Assembly (NCBI GenBank): GCA_017403825.1 | Contig: JAFRDO010000079.1 | Location: 1 to 64,000 of the forward strand | Length of the DNA: 64,000 bases | Origin: Kiritimatiellia bacterium | GTDB lineage: Bacteria; Verrucomicrobiota; Kiritimatiellia; RFP12; UBA1067 | Direction: 5' to 3' | Shown here: positions 6,694-15,266 of the stretch, in pieces | Layout of the letters: every line of letters starts with the position of its first letter | Position numbering within the stretch: position 1 is the stretch's first letter | The notes under the pieces: model-generated | What the model was told of the DNA's origin: nothing | The model's input: the letters and a program-made list of their open reading frames with translations, nothing else | Database searches by the model: none | Position numbers and translations under genes: made by a program

Positions 6694-8648
6694 GTGACCG
6701 TTCCCGGCTCGTCTTTCGCACGGTCCTTGTCGTCAAGATTGCGAAGGTCGAGCTTCAGGACTTCAAGTGCAGAGCCGCTGCGGTCGCCGGGCTCCAGCTT
6801 CGTACCGTTGATGTACTCGCGGCCCATGACGGCGTTCTTCGGCAGGCCGATGTCCTTCGGCAGCTCCGCCGGGTTGGCAATGCCGATCGTGACGCAGACG
6901 ATGATCTCCTTCTGCACCTTCTGGCGGCTCTTCCAGCCGAAGAGTTTTGGTCCTATCCATGGAATCTTGCGGAGGTAGGGAATGCCGGAGTCGATATCCT
7001 CCTCGTTTGTCCTGGAAAGGCCGCCTATGACGGCGGTGGAGCCGTCCTTCATCGTGAAGTCGGTGGTGATGCGCTTCATGCTGATGATCGGGAAGAGTCC
7101 GACGGAGGTGTCGCTCTTGACGGAGTAGTAGCCGCTGCCGTCCGTCGAAGCGTCATAGTCGAGCTGGGATATTGTGGGCGTAATCTCGACGGAGATGAGT
7201 CCGTCGGGCGAGATGCGCGGCTTGACCGCGAGCGTGATGCCCCACTCGAAGAAGCAGGAGCCGGCGAAGAGGCCCTTGTCCTTGTCGCCCTGTATCTGCT
7301 CAAGCTGTGCGGACATGTCGAGGTAGGAACCGTAGTCGGAGTTGTTGCGCTGGGAGGTGAGCTTCACGTTCGGGAACTTCGTCGTCATGTCGACGTTGGC
7401 TTCCTTGCCGTTGGAGACGATGACCTTCGGGTTCGAGAATATCTTGCCCTCGCCGAAGCTCTCGAACGCGCTGAGCGCAAGGCGGAAGTCGTCGGCGGAG
7501 AGCTGTCCGGAGAAGCCGCTCGCCTGAGACCAGTTCATGTCGGAACCGGAGCGTCCCGCGCCAGGAGCTTCTGTTATTCCGCCGGATATGGTGTTGCGTG
7601 TTACATAATCGATGGCGGATTTTCCTGTTGAGACGTCGGTGAACGTAGTCGTGCCGTCCTTCGTCTCTGCGTACCACTGTTTAGGCGTGTAATAGGTCGG
7701 GGTCCGCGATGTCTCGTAGTTGCCAAGGCGCCCGAAGTTGCTCTCCCAGCCACCGGTGATTCCGTGTGCCGTGACACCCCAGCTTTCAAGCTGGTTCCAC
7801 TTTAAGCCGAGCTTGTGCATCGCCTCGGAGGAAAGCTCGAGGAACCTGGCCTCGATGTAAATCTGTGCGACGGCTTTGTCCACGGCCTTGATGATCGATT
7901 CGCAGTCGCCGAGCGTCTTCTCGGTTGCGCTAACAACAACTACGTTGGCTCCGTCGAAGCTGGAGGCGATGGGGACTATGACACTGCCCTTGGCGTCCTT
8001 CTTGCCGTATGACTTGTTGAAGAGTTCGGCAAGTTCGCTTGCGGAGGCGTGGTTTAGCGTGAAGGAGCGGGTAAGTACCGGCTCGGAAACCTTGTCTTCC
8101 TTCACGAAGAAGATGTCGCCGCGCTCCTCAAGGCGGTAGTTGCGCGAGTTGAGGATCGACTGCAGGCCGTCCAGCCAGAAGACGCGGTGAAGGTTGACCG
8201 ACACGCGGCGCTGTAGGTTGGTGGAGTCGTCGGAGATGATGTTGGCGTCCGTCACCTTGCGGAACTGCCGGAGCACGTCCTCGAGCGTCGCATTGTCGCA
8301 CGCTATGTCGACGAGCGTGACGTTGTTGCTGGACGTGGAAGCGGTTATCACGGGTGCCTGGCCGCGGGCCTCCGCCGAGTCGTCGACCTCGTCGAGGTTG
8401 ATTTCGTCGGTGGATTCGCGCGTTGCTGCCGCATCGGCCGGCTTCGCCTCCGGGGCAGGCGCTTGTTCCGCCGTTGCGGCGGTCGACTGCTCTTCTGCTG
8501 CTGCCGGCGCCTGTTCTGCTGGTGCAGTGGCTTGTTCCGTTTCTGTTGCAGGGGCCTGTTCGGTTGCAGGCACTTCGGGTGCAGTCGTCTCTTCGCCGAA
8601 TGCGCAGAGCGTTGCCATGATGGCGATTGCGTGGATTGTTATTTTCAT
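6675..8648 (-). CDS. Secretin, PilQ/GspD family outer-membrane channel
   Basis: A 657-residue protein. It has a signal peptide (about residues 1-18), then an Ala/Glu/Pro-rich spacer, an N0/STN-like domain (about 105-190), a further periplasmic N-domain region (about 190-290), and the C-terminal secretin domain. The secretin core shows IFSNPKVIVSNG followed by the late signature with GSTAVIGGL, GIPYLRKIPWIGPKLFGW. It forms the outer-membrane gate for a type IV pilus or type II secretion apparatus. It is last in the five-gene operon and its start overlaps the previous stop (ATGA). Position next to pilM-N-O-P-like genes favours PilQ. Confidence 0.9.
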   Translation of the reverse strand: MKITIHAIAIMATLCAFGEETTAPEVPATEQAPATETEQATAPAEQAPAAAEEQSTAATAEQAPAPEAKPADAAATRESTDEINLDEVDDSAEARGQAPVITASTSSNNVTLVDIACDNATLEDVLRQFRKVTDANIISDDSTNLQRRVSVNLHRVFWLDGLQSILNSRNYRLEERGDIFFVKEDKVSEPVLTRSFTLNHASASELAELFNKSYGKKDAKGSVIVPIASSFDGANVVVVSATEKTLGDCESIIKAVDKAVAQIYIEARFLELSSEAMHKLGLKWNQLESWGVTAHGITGGWESNFGRLGNYETSRTPTYYTPKQWYAETKDGTTTFTDVSTGKSAIDYVTRNTISGGITEAPGAGRSGSDMNWSQASGFSGQLSADDFRLALSAFESFGEGKIFSNPKVIVSNGKEANVDMTTKFPNVKLTSQRNNSDYGSYLDMSAQLEQIQGDKDKGLFAGSCFFEWGITLAVKPRISPDGLISVEITPTISQLDYDASTDGSGYYSVKSDTSVGLFPIISMKRITTDFTMKDGSTAVIGGLSRTNEEDIDSGIPYLRKIPWIGPKLFGWKSRQKVQKEIIVCVTIGIANPAELPKDIGLPKNAVMGREYINGTKLEPGDRSGSALEVLKLDLRNLDDKDRAKDEPGTVTITPAS

Positions 8649-9100
8649 TTCTTGGTTCCTTTCAGATTGCTGTTCTCAAGTGGTTTGGCGCGAACGCGCT
8701 CAAGTTTCAGGGTCCCGTTCTCTGTGAGGCCGGTGACCCGCCATGTGAATCGGAAGCCGTCGAAATTGACGGACACCAAATCGTTGTCAACGTAGTCGCG
8801 TCCGTTGATGTATATGGACGAGCGGGTGGAGCCGTCCGGCTCCTTTGCTAAGACGGTGCCGCCGATGCGGAGCGTCTTACGGGCGGCGACCCAGTTCTGA
8901 ACGGTCACCTTCTTCTCCTTGACTTTCTGGGGGCTCTCCTGCTGCGCCTTGGTGGCCTGCGTGTTGTCTTTCGGTTTTGGCGCAGCCTTGGGGGCGACGC
9001 GCATTTCTGCGGAAATTTCCTCTCGCTCGCCCTCGTATCCGATAGGCCAGAATGGGTTGCGCAACAGCAGCGCGGCGACGATAAGGAAAGACGCGCTCAT
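8645..9100 (-). CDS. PilP/GspC-like inner-membrane pilus assembly protein
   Basis: A 151-residue protein with an N-terminal hydrophobic anchor (about residues 4-12 after MSAS), a Lys/Pro/Ala-rich linker, and a small beta-rich C-terminal domain with IGGTVLAKEP and SIYINGRDYV, like the HR domain of GspC or PilP that binds the secretin. Identification rests mainly on position between the PilO-like and secretin genes. Start at 9100 was preferred over 9127 because it forms the ATGA overlap that joins every gene of this operon. Confidence 0.65.
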   Translation of the reverse strand: MSASFLIVAALLLRNPFWPIGYEGEREEISAEMRVAPKAAPKPKDNTQATKAQQESPQKVKEKKVTVQNWVAARKTLRIGGTVLAKEPDGSTRSSIYINGRDYVDNDLVSVNFDGFRFTWRVTGLTENGTLKLERVRAKPLENSNLKGTKK

Positions 9101-9693
9101 TTCGACATGCCTCCCTTCGACGGCCATTCGAAGACCATCTCGATCTGCTGTCGATCCGGCTTGGCTGCGGCGGCGACAGACAGCGACTGGAGCGTGACTA
9201 GAGGATGCTCCTTCTCGACCCGCAAAAGAAACGATATGGCGCCCATGTAGCTGCCTTGCGCCGTTACCCTGATCGGGCGGCGCGCGTGGAGTTGCGCCGG
9301 AACGGGGCGCGGCGCCGGCAATGCTAGTGGAGTCATTTCTGCATAGTCAAGGTTGGAGAGCCCCGCGTCGAATGCGAGCGGCTCCAAGATTGATTTCGCG
9401 CGCATCGCGTACGAGCCGAGAAGGGGCTCCAGCATCGCGTCGCGGAACGGCTTCAGCGACGCGTCCAGCGTTTGCAGGCGATCCTTGTTCGCCGGGGCGT
9501 TGCGAAGGTTCGTATTGACGATCTGGAGTCGCGATTCTAGGTCGTTGTGCTCCCGGTGGGCTTTCGCAAGCGATTCCTCGGCCGGCTGGACAGCAAACAG
9601 GTAGAGCCCTGCGGCTGTCGCGCCCAAGACAAGAGTCACGGCAAAGGAGCGCTTGGCGTTCGGGGCCATGTTCTGGAAAAGCGACGCGCTCAT
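9097..9693 (-). CDS. PilO/GspM-like inner-membrane protein
   Basis: A 198-residue protein: one transmembrane helix (about residues 17-34), a coiled-coil stretch (about 38-75), and a periplasmic ferredoxin-like domain with RPIRVTAQGSYMGAISFLLRVEKEHPLV split by the usual PilO pattern of a GSY turn before a helix. It dimerises with the PilN-like protein in the alignment complex linking ATPase platform and secretin. Overlapping start and stop codons on both sides indicate translational coupling. Confidence 0.75.
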   Translation of the reverse strand: MSASLFQNMAPNAKRSFAVTLVLGATAAGLYLFAVQPAEESLAKAHREHNDLESRLQIVNTNLRNAPANKDRLQTLDASLKPFRDAMLEPLLGSYAMRAKSILEPLAFDAGLSNLDYAEMTPLALPAPRPVPAQLHARRPIRVTAQGSYMGAISFLLRVEKEHPLVTLQSLSVAAAAKPDRQQIEMVFEWPSKGGMSK

Positions 9694-10352
9694 TTCGCAA
9701 ACCTCCTGTCGGTTGCGTTACATTCAAGCTCGAACGCGAGCAGACGGATCTCGCCGTCTTTCCGAGGCTGCGCTTCCTGTTGAATTGACCGGACTTTGAC
9801 ATTGCTGAGGCGGTTGGTGAACTGCGCGCCATCCAGTAATTCCATAAAGGCGGCTACTGTCGTTTCGCGTGCAGCGCGGCCGGCGATCACTAGCGAGACT
9901 TTCTCGGTGTCGTTCGTGGGACCTATGAGAGGTGGCTTCTTGGGGTTCTTCGGATCCCGCAGCATCTGCGGCGGCGGTTCTGGAATTTCCATGCGCACCA
10001 GCTGAATCTCCGCTGGCAGGACTTTGGCGACAGCTGCGAACGTTTCGCCCCAGCGGACGCAGCCGCCGCGGTAAAGCTCGAGCTGTGCCAGCTGAGCGGC
10101 CTCTTCGTTGGCGAGGTTCATGTTGCCGATGATCGCATCGTGCGCAGCCTTTTTCGTGGCAAGCTCATCGCTGACGGCAGAGGTCTTCGTGCGCACCAGC
10201 ATTGCCTGCGTCGTAAGTGTGCCCCACCAGACGACCATGCCGATGACAGCGAGTATGGCCAGAATCGGCAGCATCACCCTGATGCGGATCGGCGAGGGCG
10301 ACAACTTCTCGGCCTCTGTGAGCAGGTTTAGGTGGAATGACGATGTGTTCAT
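9690..10352 (-). CDS. PilN/GspL-like inner-membrane protein
   Basis: A 220-residue protein. It opens with FHLNLLTEAE, resembling the conserved INLLP-type motif of PilN that docks on PilM, then has a transmembrane helix (about 26-46), a coiled coil, and a periplasmic domain. The longer ORF to 10502 lies inside the pilM-like gene, so the ATG at 10352 overlapping the upstream stop is used. Role: scaffold between cytoplasmic PilM and the PilO/PilP complex. Confidence 0.75.
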   Translation of the reverse strand: MNTSSFHLNLLTEAEKLSPSPIRIRVMLPILAILAVIGMVVWWGTLTTQAMLVRTKTSAVSDELATKKAAHDAIIGNMNLANEEAAQLAQLELYRGGCVRWGETFAAVAKVLPAEIQLVRMEIPEPPPQMLRDPKNPKKPPLIGPTNDTEKVSLVIAGRAARETTVAAFMELLDGAQFTNRLSNVKVRSIQQEAQPRKDGEIRLLAFELECNATDRRFAK

Positions 10353-11524
10353 GCCTCCACCTCCGATGCTGCGATAGCCGCTCCAAGCGCTGGCAGGAAG
10401 GCGCAGTCGTTGGTGACCGTGCTTTTGGGCGGCGGCTGAATGCCGTCGAACACGCCAGGCTCGAACAGCTCCATGCGGAACGATTCCTTTGCAAAAGAAC
10501 ACACGTGCTTGCCGCCCACTGGAAGACCCATAATAAGAATTCTCTCGACCTTCATGCTGTGCTTGCCTGCGAGGTATGCGCGGGAAAGCTCCAGCTCGTT
10601 GAGGATCGGGGCGAGGAACGGCTCCAAAGCGTAACGGGGATCGATCAACGTGTCTTCCAGCACCGGGACGACCATGCTGTCGTCGAGCCCGAGACCGCGC
10701 TTCACCGCGTCAAACATTGCCATGTAGCCGCCCTGCACCGGACAGCGACGCCACAGCACCGGCATTCCGGAGCGGTAACCTGCGAAGAACACGGAATTCG
10801 CCCGCACGAACATTACAAGCGCGTTGCCGCCCGCCTCGGCAATGGCCGGCTGCGCCAGGACGGAGGCCATCAGGGCCGCCTCCACCGGCTGAATGGACGC
10901 TACCGTCGGGCGATGGCCCTCTGGCAGCAGACGCGCCAGCCAGAGAACCTGGAACTCTGGCAATGCCGCTTCGATAAGTTGCCCGTTCTCCGCAAGCGGC
11001 CTGACGGTGAAGCGCATGCCGTTCGTCGCGGTCGGTACGCCGGGGTCGGGTATTTTCGATGGGGTGGCTCCCGCTTTTGCAGGTGCCGAAGAGGCAGAGT
11101 GTTCGTCGCGGCGGATTGAGAAGCGGCGCTTGCCGGGCTCGGACGACGCGGCGGAGGAGGTTCCGGTAGGAATGCCGTGCGACATGTCTTGAAGCACGGT
11201 GTCGGCCGTCGCCTGAGAGAAGAGTGAAAGGCGCGAGTTGATCGCTATCGCCGCATGAGGCGACTGAAAGGCTGGCGGCAACTCCCACGAGGAACGGTTA
11301 GAGACGTCTTCCCACTTTTCAGGGAGTTCGCCGGCTGGCGGTTTTACGAAGTCCGCCGCAATGAGATTCCATGCGGACTTCTTGTGTGCGAGGCGCACGG
11401 CCGGCGCTCCTCTTGAATCGCTGCCGAAAAGCTCGACGCCCACCAGGTCTTTGGAGGCTGAACCGCCGCCCTTGCGAGGGAGAGCGATCTCGATGGTCTT
11501 CGTACGTGTCAGCTGCAATTTCAT
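10349..11524 (-). CDS. PilM-like actin-fold ATPase of the pilus/secretion platform
   Basis: A 391-residue protein, first in a five-gene reverse-strand operon ending with the secretin. It has an actin-like arrangement (FADEDLVGVE-type first strand as DLVGVELFG, and later GGNALVMFVRANSVFF, and a C-terminal LGAAIAA stretch typical of PilM/GspL). It would sit on the cytoplasmic face and bind the PilN-like protein. Sequence similarity is modest; the call leans on gene order M-N-O-P-Q. The assembly ATPases (PilB/PilT) and PilC are not in the window. Confidence 0.72.
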   Translation of the reverse strand: MKLQLTRTKTIEIALPRKGGGSASKDLVGVELFGSDSRGAPAVRLAHKKSAWNLIAADFVKPPAGELPEKWEDVSNRSSWELPPAFQSPHAAIAINSRLSLFSQATADTVLQDMSHGIPTGTSSAASSEPGKRRFSIRRDEHSASSAPAKAGATPSKIPDPGVPTATNGMRFTVRPLAENGQLIEAALPEFQVLWLARLLPEGHRPTVASIQPVEAALMASVLAQPAIAEAGGNALVMFVRANSVFFAGYRSGMPVLWRRCPVQGGYMAMFDAVKRGLGLDDSMVVPVLEDTLIDPRYALEPFLAPILNELELSRAYLAGKHSMKVERILIMGLPVGGKHVCSFAKESFRMELFEPGVFDGIQPPPKSTVTNDCAFLPALGAAIAASEVEA

Positions 11525-11618
11525 CTGAGAGTCTCATAGCACAACCCGTGCCAACGCCGGAACAAGCATATTATGCCCGTGTTATTTGTCGCATCTCCGT
11601 TTTCACCAATTTAAGAGG

Positions 11619-11915
11619 AACTCCGATGGCTGGCAAAATGGGCTCCACTAACGTTCCGCCTCAAGCTCCGCGTTGTTCAGCCGCGCTTAAGGCGCTTTAT
11701 TGTGAATGTTTAGGGGCTGCCTTCGGCAGAGGAGGTCTGGGGGACGCTTCCCTCAGCTACGATAGCATTGAAATGCGACGTGTCACAGGTTGAAATGTGC
11801 GGAGCAAAGGCGTAGCGGGAATGCACCGACGCGAAGCGGAGGGAAGATTCGGCGAAGCCGAACCCGAAGGGCACACAAGCGTCTGCGCGGAGCCCATTTG
11901 ACAACCTTCGGAGTT
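11619..11915 (+). repeat. Intergenic inverted-terminus repeat, copy 2
   Basis: A 297-bp copy, starting AACTCCGATGG and ending CCTTCGGAGTT. It is near-identical to copy 1 for the first 190 bp but carries an extra stretch of about 65 bp before the right end, itself a palindromic sequence rich in GAAGC/GCTTC (about 11820-11885). It lies in the divergent promoter region between the pilM-like gene and the PilR-like gene. Confidence 0.9.
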
Positions 11916-11988
11916 TGATTCTTTTTTGAACATGAAAAAGAATGGCGTAGCGAACGAAACTGGTCGTGGTCGAATTGGGATTGCATTT

Positions 11989-12016
11989 GTATAATGGGCG
12001 CAAAAAATGGTATAAT
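11989..12016 (+). promoter_or_regulatory. Promoter of the sigma-54 activator gene
   Basis: TTGTAT, about 16-18 bp, TATAAT at 12011-12016, with a second TATAAT some 20 bp upstream. The proximal -10 box is 10 nt from the ATG. Confidence 0.55.
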
Positions 12017-12026
12017 GTGCGGCATC

Positions 12027-13382
12027 ATGGCTAAGATATTGGTTGTCGATGATGAGCCGCGGATACTTCTGCTCATGCAGAGTCTCCTCAAGACCAACGG
12101 CTATTCGGTGGTTACCGCCAAGGACGGGGTGAGTGCGATTGAACTCGTCCGGGGCGGCGGCATTGACATCGCCGTCACCGACTTGCGCATGCAGCCGATG
12201 GACGGAATGTCGCTCTTCAAGGAGATACACGCTATTGCGCCGGATATGCCGGTCATACTGCTCACCGCCTACGCCAGCGTGGAGACGGCTATCGAGGCAA
12301 TGAAGCTTGGAATCTTCGACTACATCACCAAGCCGTTCAAGGTCGACGACATGGTTGCCTGCCTGAAGCGGGCCGAGGAGAAGGCGAGCAAGTCCGCGAC
12401 GCAGGCGATGGGCATGGATCATCAGGCCAATTACCTTTTTGAGAACCTCATTGCCTCGTCGGCTGCGATGCGTTCGGTCTGCGAGATGATACAGAAGGTC
12501 GCGCCAACGGCCGTAACGGTGCTGATCAACGGAGAGTCCGGCACGGGCAAGGAGGTTGTCGCGAAGACGATCCACCGCAATTCCACGCGTGCCCGGAAGC
12601 CGTGGGTCGCCGTGAACTGCGCGGCGATTCCGGAGCAGCTTCTCGAAAGCGAGATGTTCGGCCATGTGAAGGGGTCCTTCACCGGTGCCGTAGCCGACAA
12701 GGAAGGTCTTTTCGAGACGGCGAACGGCGGAACGCTCTTCCTTGACGAGGTGTCTTCGATGCCGCTAATCCTTCAAGGCAAGCTGCTCCGCGCCCTGCAG
12801 GAGAAAGAAATCAGGCGGGTCGGCGGAACCAAGGACATTCCGGTGGACGTGCGGGTCATAGCGGCTTCCAACGCCAACCTCGAAGAGGCTGTCGTGAAGG
12901 GAACGTTCCGCAGCGACCTCTACTATCGTTTTGCCGTCATTACGATTGACATTCCGCCGCTTAGGAAGCGCGTTGAGGACATAATTCCGCTGGCGCGGCA
13001 TTTCATGAAGGTCGAGCTTGGCGACAGCTCCGGCATACCTGTCCCTGGAATTGCCGCCGACGCCGTAAAGGCCCTTGAGTCGTATGACTGGCCCGGCAAC
13101 GTGCGGGAACTCGAAAACGCAATGAAGCATGCGCTTACGTTCTATCAGGACGGTGACATTACGGCAGATCTTTTGCCACCCAAGATTACGGAGCATAAGA
13201 GCGCGTCCGAGGCGGCAGGCGAAGACATTTCTGACAACGCCTCACTTAAGAGCTATCTGAAAGCTAAGGAAAAAGAGTATATCGGGCGTATTCTGGACAA
13301 TAACGGCGGCGACAAGGAGAAGGCCGCCGAGGCTCTGAAGGTGAATCTCTCAACGCTTTACCGGAAGCTGGCGGACGGCTGA
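12027..13382 (+). CDS. Sigma-54-dependent response regulator (NtrC/PilR type)
   Basis: A 451-residue regulator. The receiver domain (1-120) has the acidic pocket D8-D9, phospho-acceptor D52, T80 and K102. The AAA+ domain (about 140-370) has Walker A GESGTGKE (168-175) and the sigma-54 contact loop GSFTGA (215-220). A Fis-type helix-turn-helix ends the protein (about 410-451). It activates RNA polymerase bearing sigma-54. No histidine kinase is adjacent. The major pilin gene 2 kb downstream has a good sigma-54 promoter, making this a likely PilR equivalent. The ATG at 12027 is chosen: the upstream in-frame ATGs precede or lie within the -10 box. Confidence 0.93.
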   Translation: MAKILVVDDEPRILLLMQSLLKTNGYSVVTAKDGVSAIELVRGGGIDIAVTDLRMQPMDGMSLFKEIHAIAPDMPVILLTAYASVETAIEAMKLGIFDYITKPFKVDDMVACLKRAEEKASKSATQAMGMDHQANYLFENLIASSAAMRSVCEMIQKVAPTAVTVLINGESGTGKEVVAKTIHRNSTRARKPWVAVNCAAIPEQLLESEMFGHVKGSFTGAVADKEGLFETANGGTLFLDEVSSMPLILQGKLLRALQEKEIRRVGGTKDIPVDVRVIAASNANLEEAVVKGTFRSDLYYRFAVITIDIPPLRKRVEDIIPLARHFMKVELGDSSGIPVPGIAADAVKALESYDWPGNVRELENAMKHALTFYQDGDITADLLPPKITEHKSASEAAGEDISDNASLKSYLKAKEKEYIGRILDNNGGDKEKAAEALKVNLSTLYRKLADG

Positions 13383-13389
13383 CGGGCGT

Positions 13390-14760
13390 CTACTTCAAGA
13401 CGTCCCAGTAGCCGTTCTTGTCCGCCCCCACGCGCTTGATTTCGCCAGCCTCTTGAAGGGTTTTCATCTTCTTTGCAATCCAACGAGGTGAAACATTAAG
13501 CAACTCGGCAAGTTCTGTCTTTGTGATGAAGGGGTCGGCTCTCATATTTTCTTTTATCTGATAGGCGAGAGAGTCCGAGTTTGCTGTGCACTCCAAAACG
13601 TCAGTTTGGATGTTTACAGTGCACTGTCCGGCGTTTACCTTCAATAAATCATCTGCTTTAACATCAAATTCATTAATTGAGTTGAGACGCATTTGGATGA
13701 AGTCTTCTATTGCCGAGATTCTGCGTGGCGAAAGATTGTACTTTGGATGTCGTTTAAGGCGAAAACCTTTTAGAGCTGAAAGCCGTTTTTTCATAGTGTC
13801 GGTGATTCCGCCTGGAAAACCCAACCATTTCATGTAAAGAGCAGGGTTCACGCGTTCGGTAAATTTGCGCAAATCCCCAAATTCGTCATGCGTGTCGCCC
13901 TCTCTGTCAAGGGCGAGAGAGAAGAGTCCGTAGCCGTTGTCGAAGATTGGGGCGGCGCCGACGATTTCGTTAGTATCGTTGTCGATCAGATAGCCGAAGT
14001 TCCCCATATGCCGATCTGTGTTGAAGATAATTGCGTCGAAGAAGAATATCTCGGCGAAACGTGGGTCGGCGAGGGCTTCGTCGCGCGTGACAAGCCGACC
14101 GGCGGGGATGTAGCCATACTTGTCGCTTGTGAAAAGGGGGCATGTGGAACAGAGCCTGCCTTTGAATCGGGCAAGTCCGTAACTGACATGATTAAGCCCC
14201 ATCGCTTCGGCTATTTGCGCCGCGTAGTATTCCGAGTAGGGTTCAAAGCCTGTGTTGGAGGCACCTTCCGTGCCGGACTTGTACAGCAGCACCTTGCCGT
14301 CCAAGCGTCGCCAACACTTGGCCAACATTCCGTTTGTGGTGAATTCGGGGGAAGATGTCCACTGCCCTTGAAAATCAGGACCTTCGCCAGAAAATGCAAC
14401 GAGTGAAATGGCTTCTGTGAACGGATTCGTGTAAAGATTTACATTCGCCCAAGTGTTGCTGAATTTCTCATCGTCAACCCAATAGACGTCATTGACGGAG
14501 AGCCCTCGACAGAGTCGAACTATTCCCTGTATGTTTCGCGAGTTCAAGCCGAGTCGAGCCATGAGTTCCTCGATATGCCGCCTGTTACGCGGCACCGTCC
14601 GCCGCGTCAGCCAGGTCCATAGTGCTTCATCGGTGGCTTCGCCCTTCATGTCGAGGGGCAGGAACCGGCGCTCGGCCTCGTTCACCGAGAGTACACGAAC
14701 CCCTTGCGGTTCGATCCAGTCAAACCGCAGCAGCTCACGATCTCGGTGCTTTAGTATCAT
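13390..14760 (-). CDS. HipA-like kinase-fold protein with C-terminal winged helix
   Basis: A 456-residue protein. The centre holds the HipA-type catalytic set: FNTDRHMGNFG at 246-256 (catalytic D249, N254) and PIFDNG with metal-binding D274. The N-terminal 240 residues match the stand-alone HipA-domain family of Firmicutes and gut bacteria rather than classical HipA with HipB. The last 55 residues read as a winged helix (FITKTELAELLNVS ... GEIKRVGADKNGYWDV) like those of RecG/AlbA-linked regulators. It is monocistronic, with no HipB antitoxin next to it; the wHTH may supply self-regulation. Targets are unknown. Confidence 0.8.
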   Translation of the reverse strand: MILKHRDRELLRFDWIEPQGVRVLSVNEAERRFLPLDMKGEATDEALWTWLTRRTVPRNRRHIEELMARLGLNSRNIQGIVRLCRGLSVNDVYWVDDEKFSNTWANVNLYTNPFTEAISLVAFSGEGPDFQGQWTSSPEFTTNGMLAKCWRRLDGKVLLYKSGTEGASNTGFEPYSEYYAAQIAEAMGLNHVSYGLARFKGRLCSTCPLFTSDKYGYIPAGRLVTRDEALADPRFAEIFFFDAIIFNTDRHMGNFGYLIDNDTNEIVGAAPIFDNGYGLFSLALDREGDTHDEFGDLRKFTERVNPALYMKWLGFPGGITDTMKKRLSALKGFRLKRHPKYNLSPRRISAIEDFIQMRLNSINEFDVKADDLLKVNAGQCTVNIQTDVLECTANSDSLAYQIKENMRADPFITKTELAELLNVSPRWIAKKMKTLQEAGEIKRVGADKNGYWDVLK

Positions 14761-14883
14761 GCGATGGTTTTCTCCCTTGAATGATGCGTATTATACCAAA
14801 GTTGGGTGCCGTGAGACGTCTGATTTTGCAGGGTTGCGAAAATTTTTTCTCAAAAATGAGAAAAACCGTGATGAACGGAGAGA

Positions 14884-15114
14884 AACTCCGAGGGCTGGCA
14901 AAAGGCGCCACTAACGTTCTGCCTCATGCTCTGCGTTGTTCAGCCGCGCTTAGGGTGCTTCTTAGGTGTGAATGTTTTACGGTCTGCCTTCGGCAGAGGA
15001 GGTCTGGGGGACGCTCCCCCAGCTATTACAGTATGGAATGCGACATGTAAAGGTTGAAATGCGCGGAGCATAAGCCGAAGTGGTAACGTAGGCCTTTTGA
15101 CAACCTTCGGAGTT
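14884..15114 (+). repeat. Intergenic inverted-terminus repeat, copy 3
   Basis: A 231-bp copy from AACTCCGAGGG to CCTTCGGAGTT. The internal stem is a perfect CTGGGGG/CCCCCAG here. It lies between the divergent HipA-like and pilin genes. Confidence 0.9.
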
Positions 15115-15182
15115 TGATCCCAGCTTGGCGCGTGGTGAATTACGCATGTGATGAGTGTGTGGCAAGATTGGCATGTCCGCAG

Positions 15183-15203
15183 TGGCACGGAATATGCTAT
15201 AAT
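15183..15203 (+). promoter_or_regulatory. Sigma-54 promoter of the pilin gene (overlapping a TATAAT box)
   Basis: TGGCACGGAATATGCT matches the sigma-54 -24/-12 consensus (TGGCACG, N4, TTGCA) with GG and GC exactly 10 bp apart. A TATAAT hexamer at 15198-15203 overlaps the -12 element, so a sigma-70 promoter could compete. The predicted leader is about 58 nt. Confidence 0.7.
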
Positions 15204-15266
15204 GTGCATCGGAGCAGTAGGCACGGTGCCGGCTGCACAAAAAACAAACAAGAAAGGAACACAACC

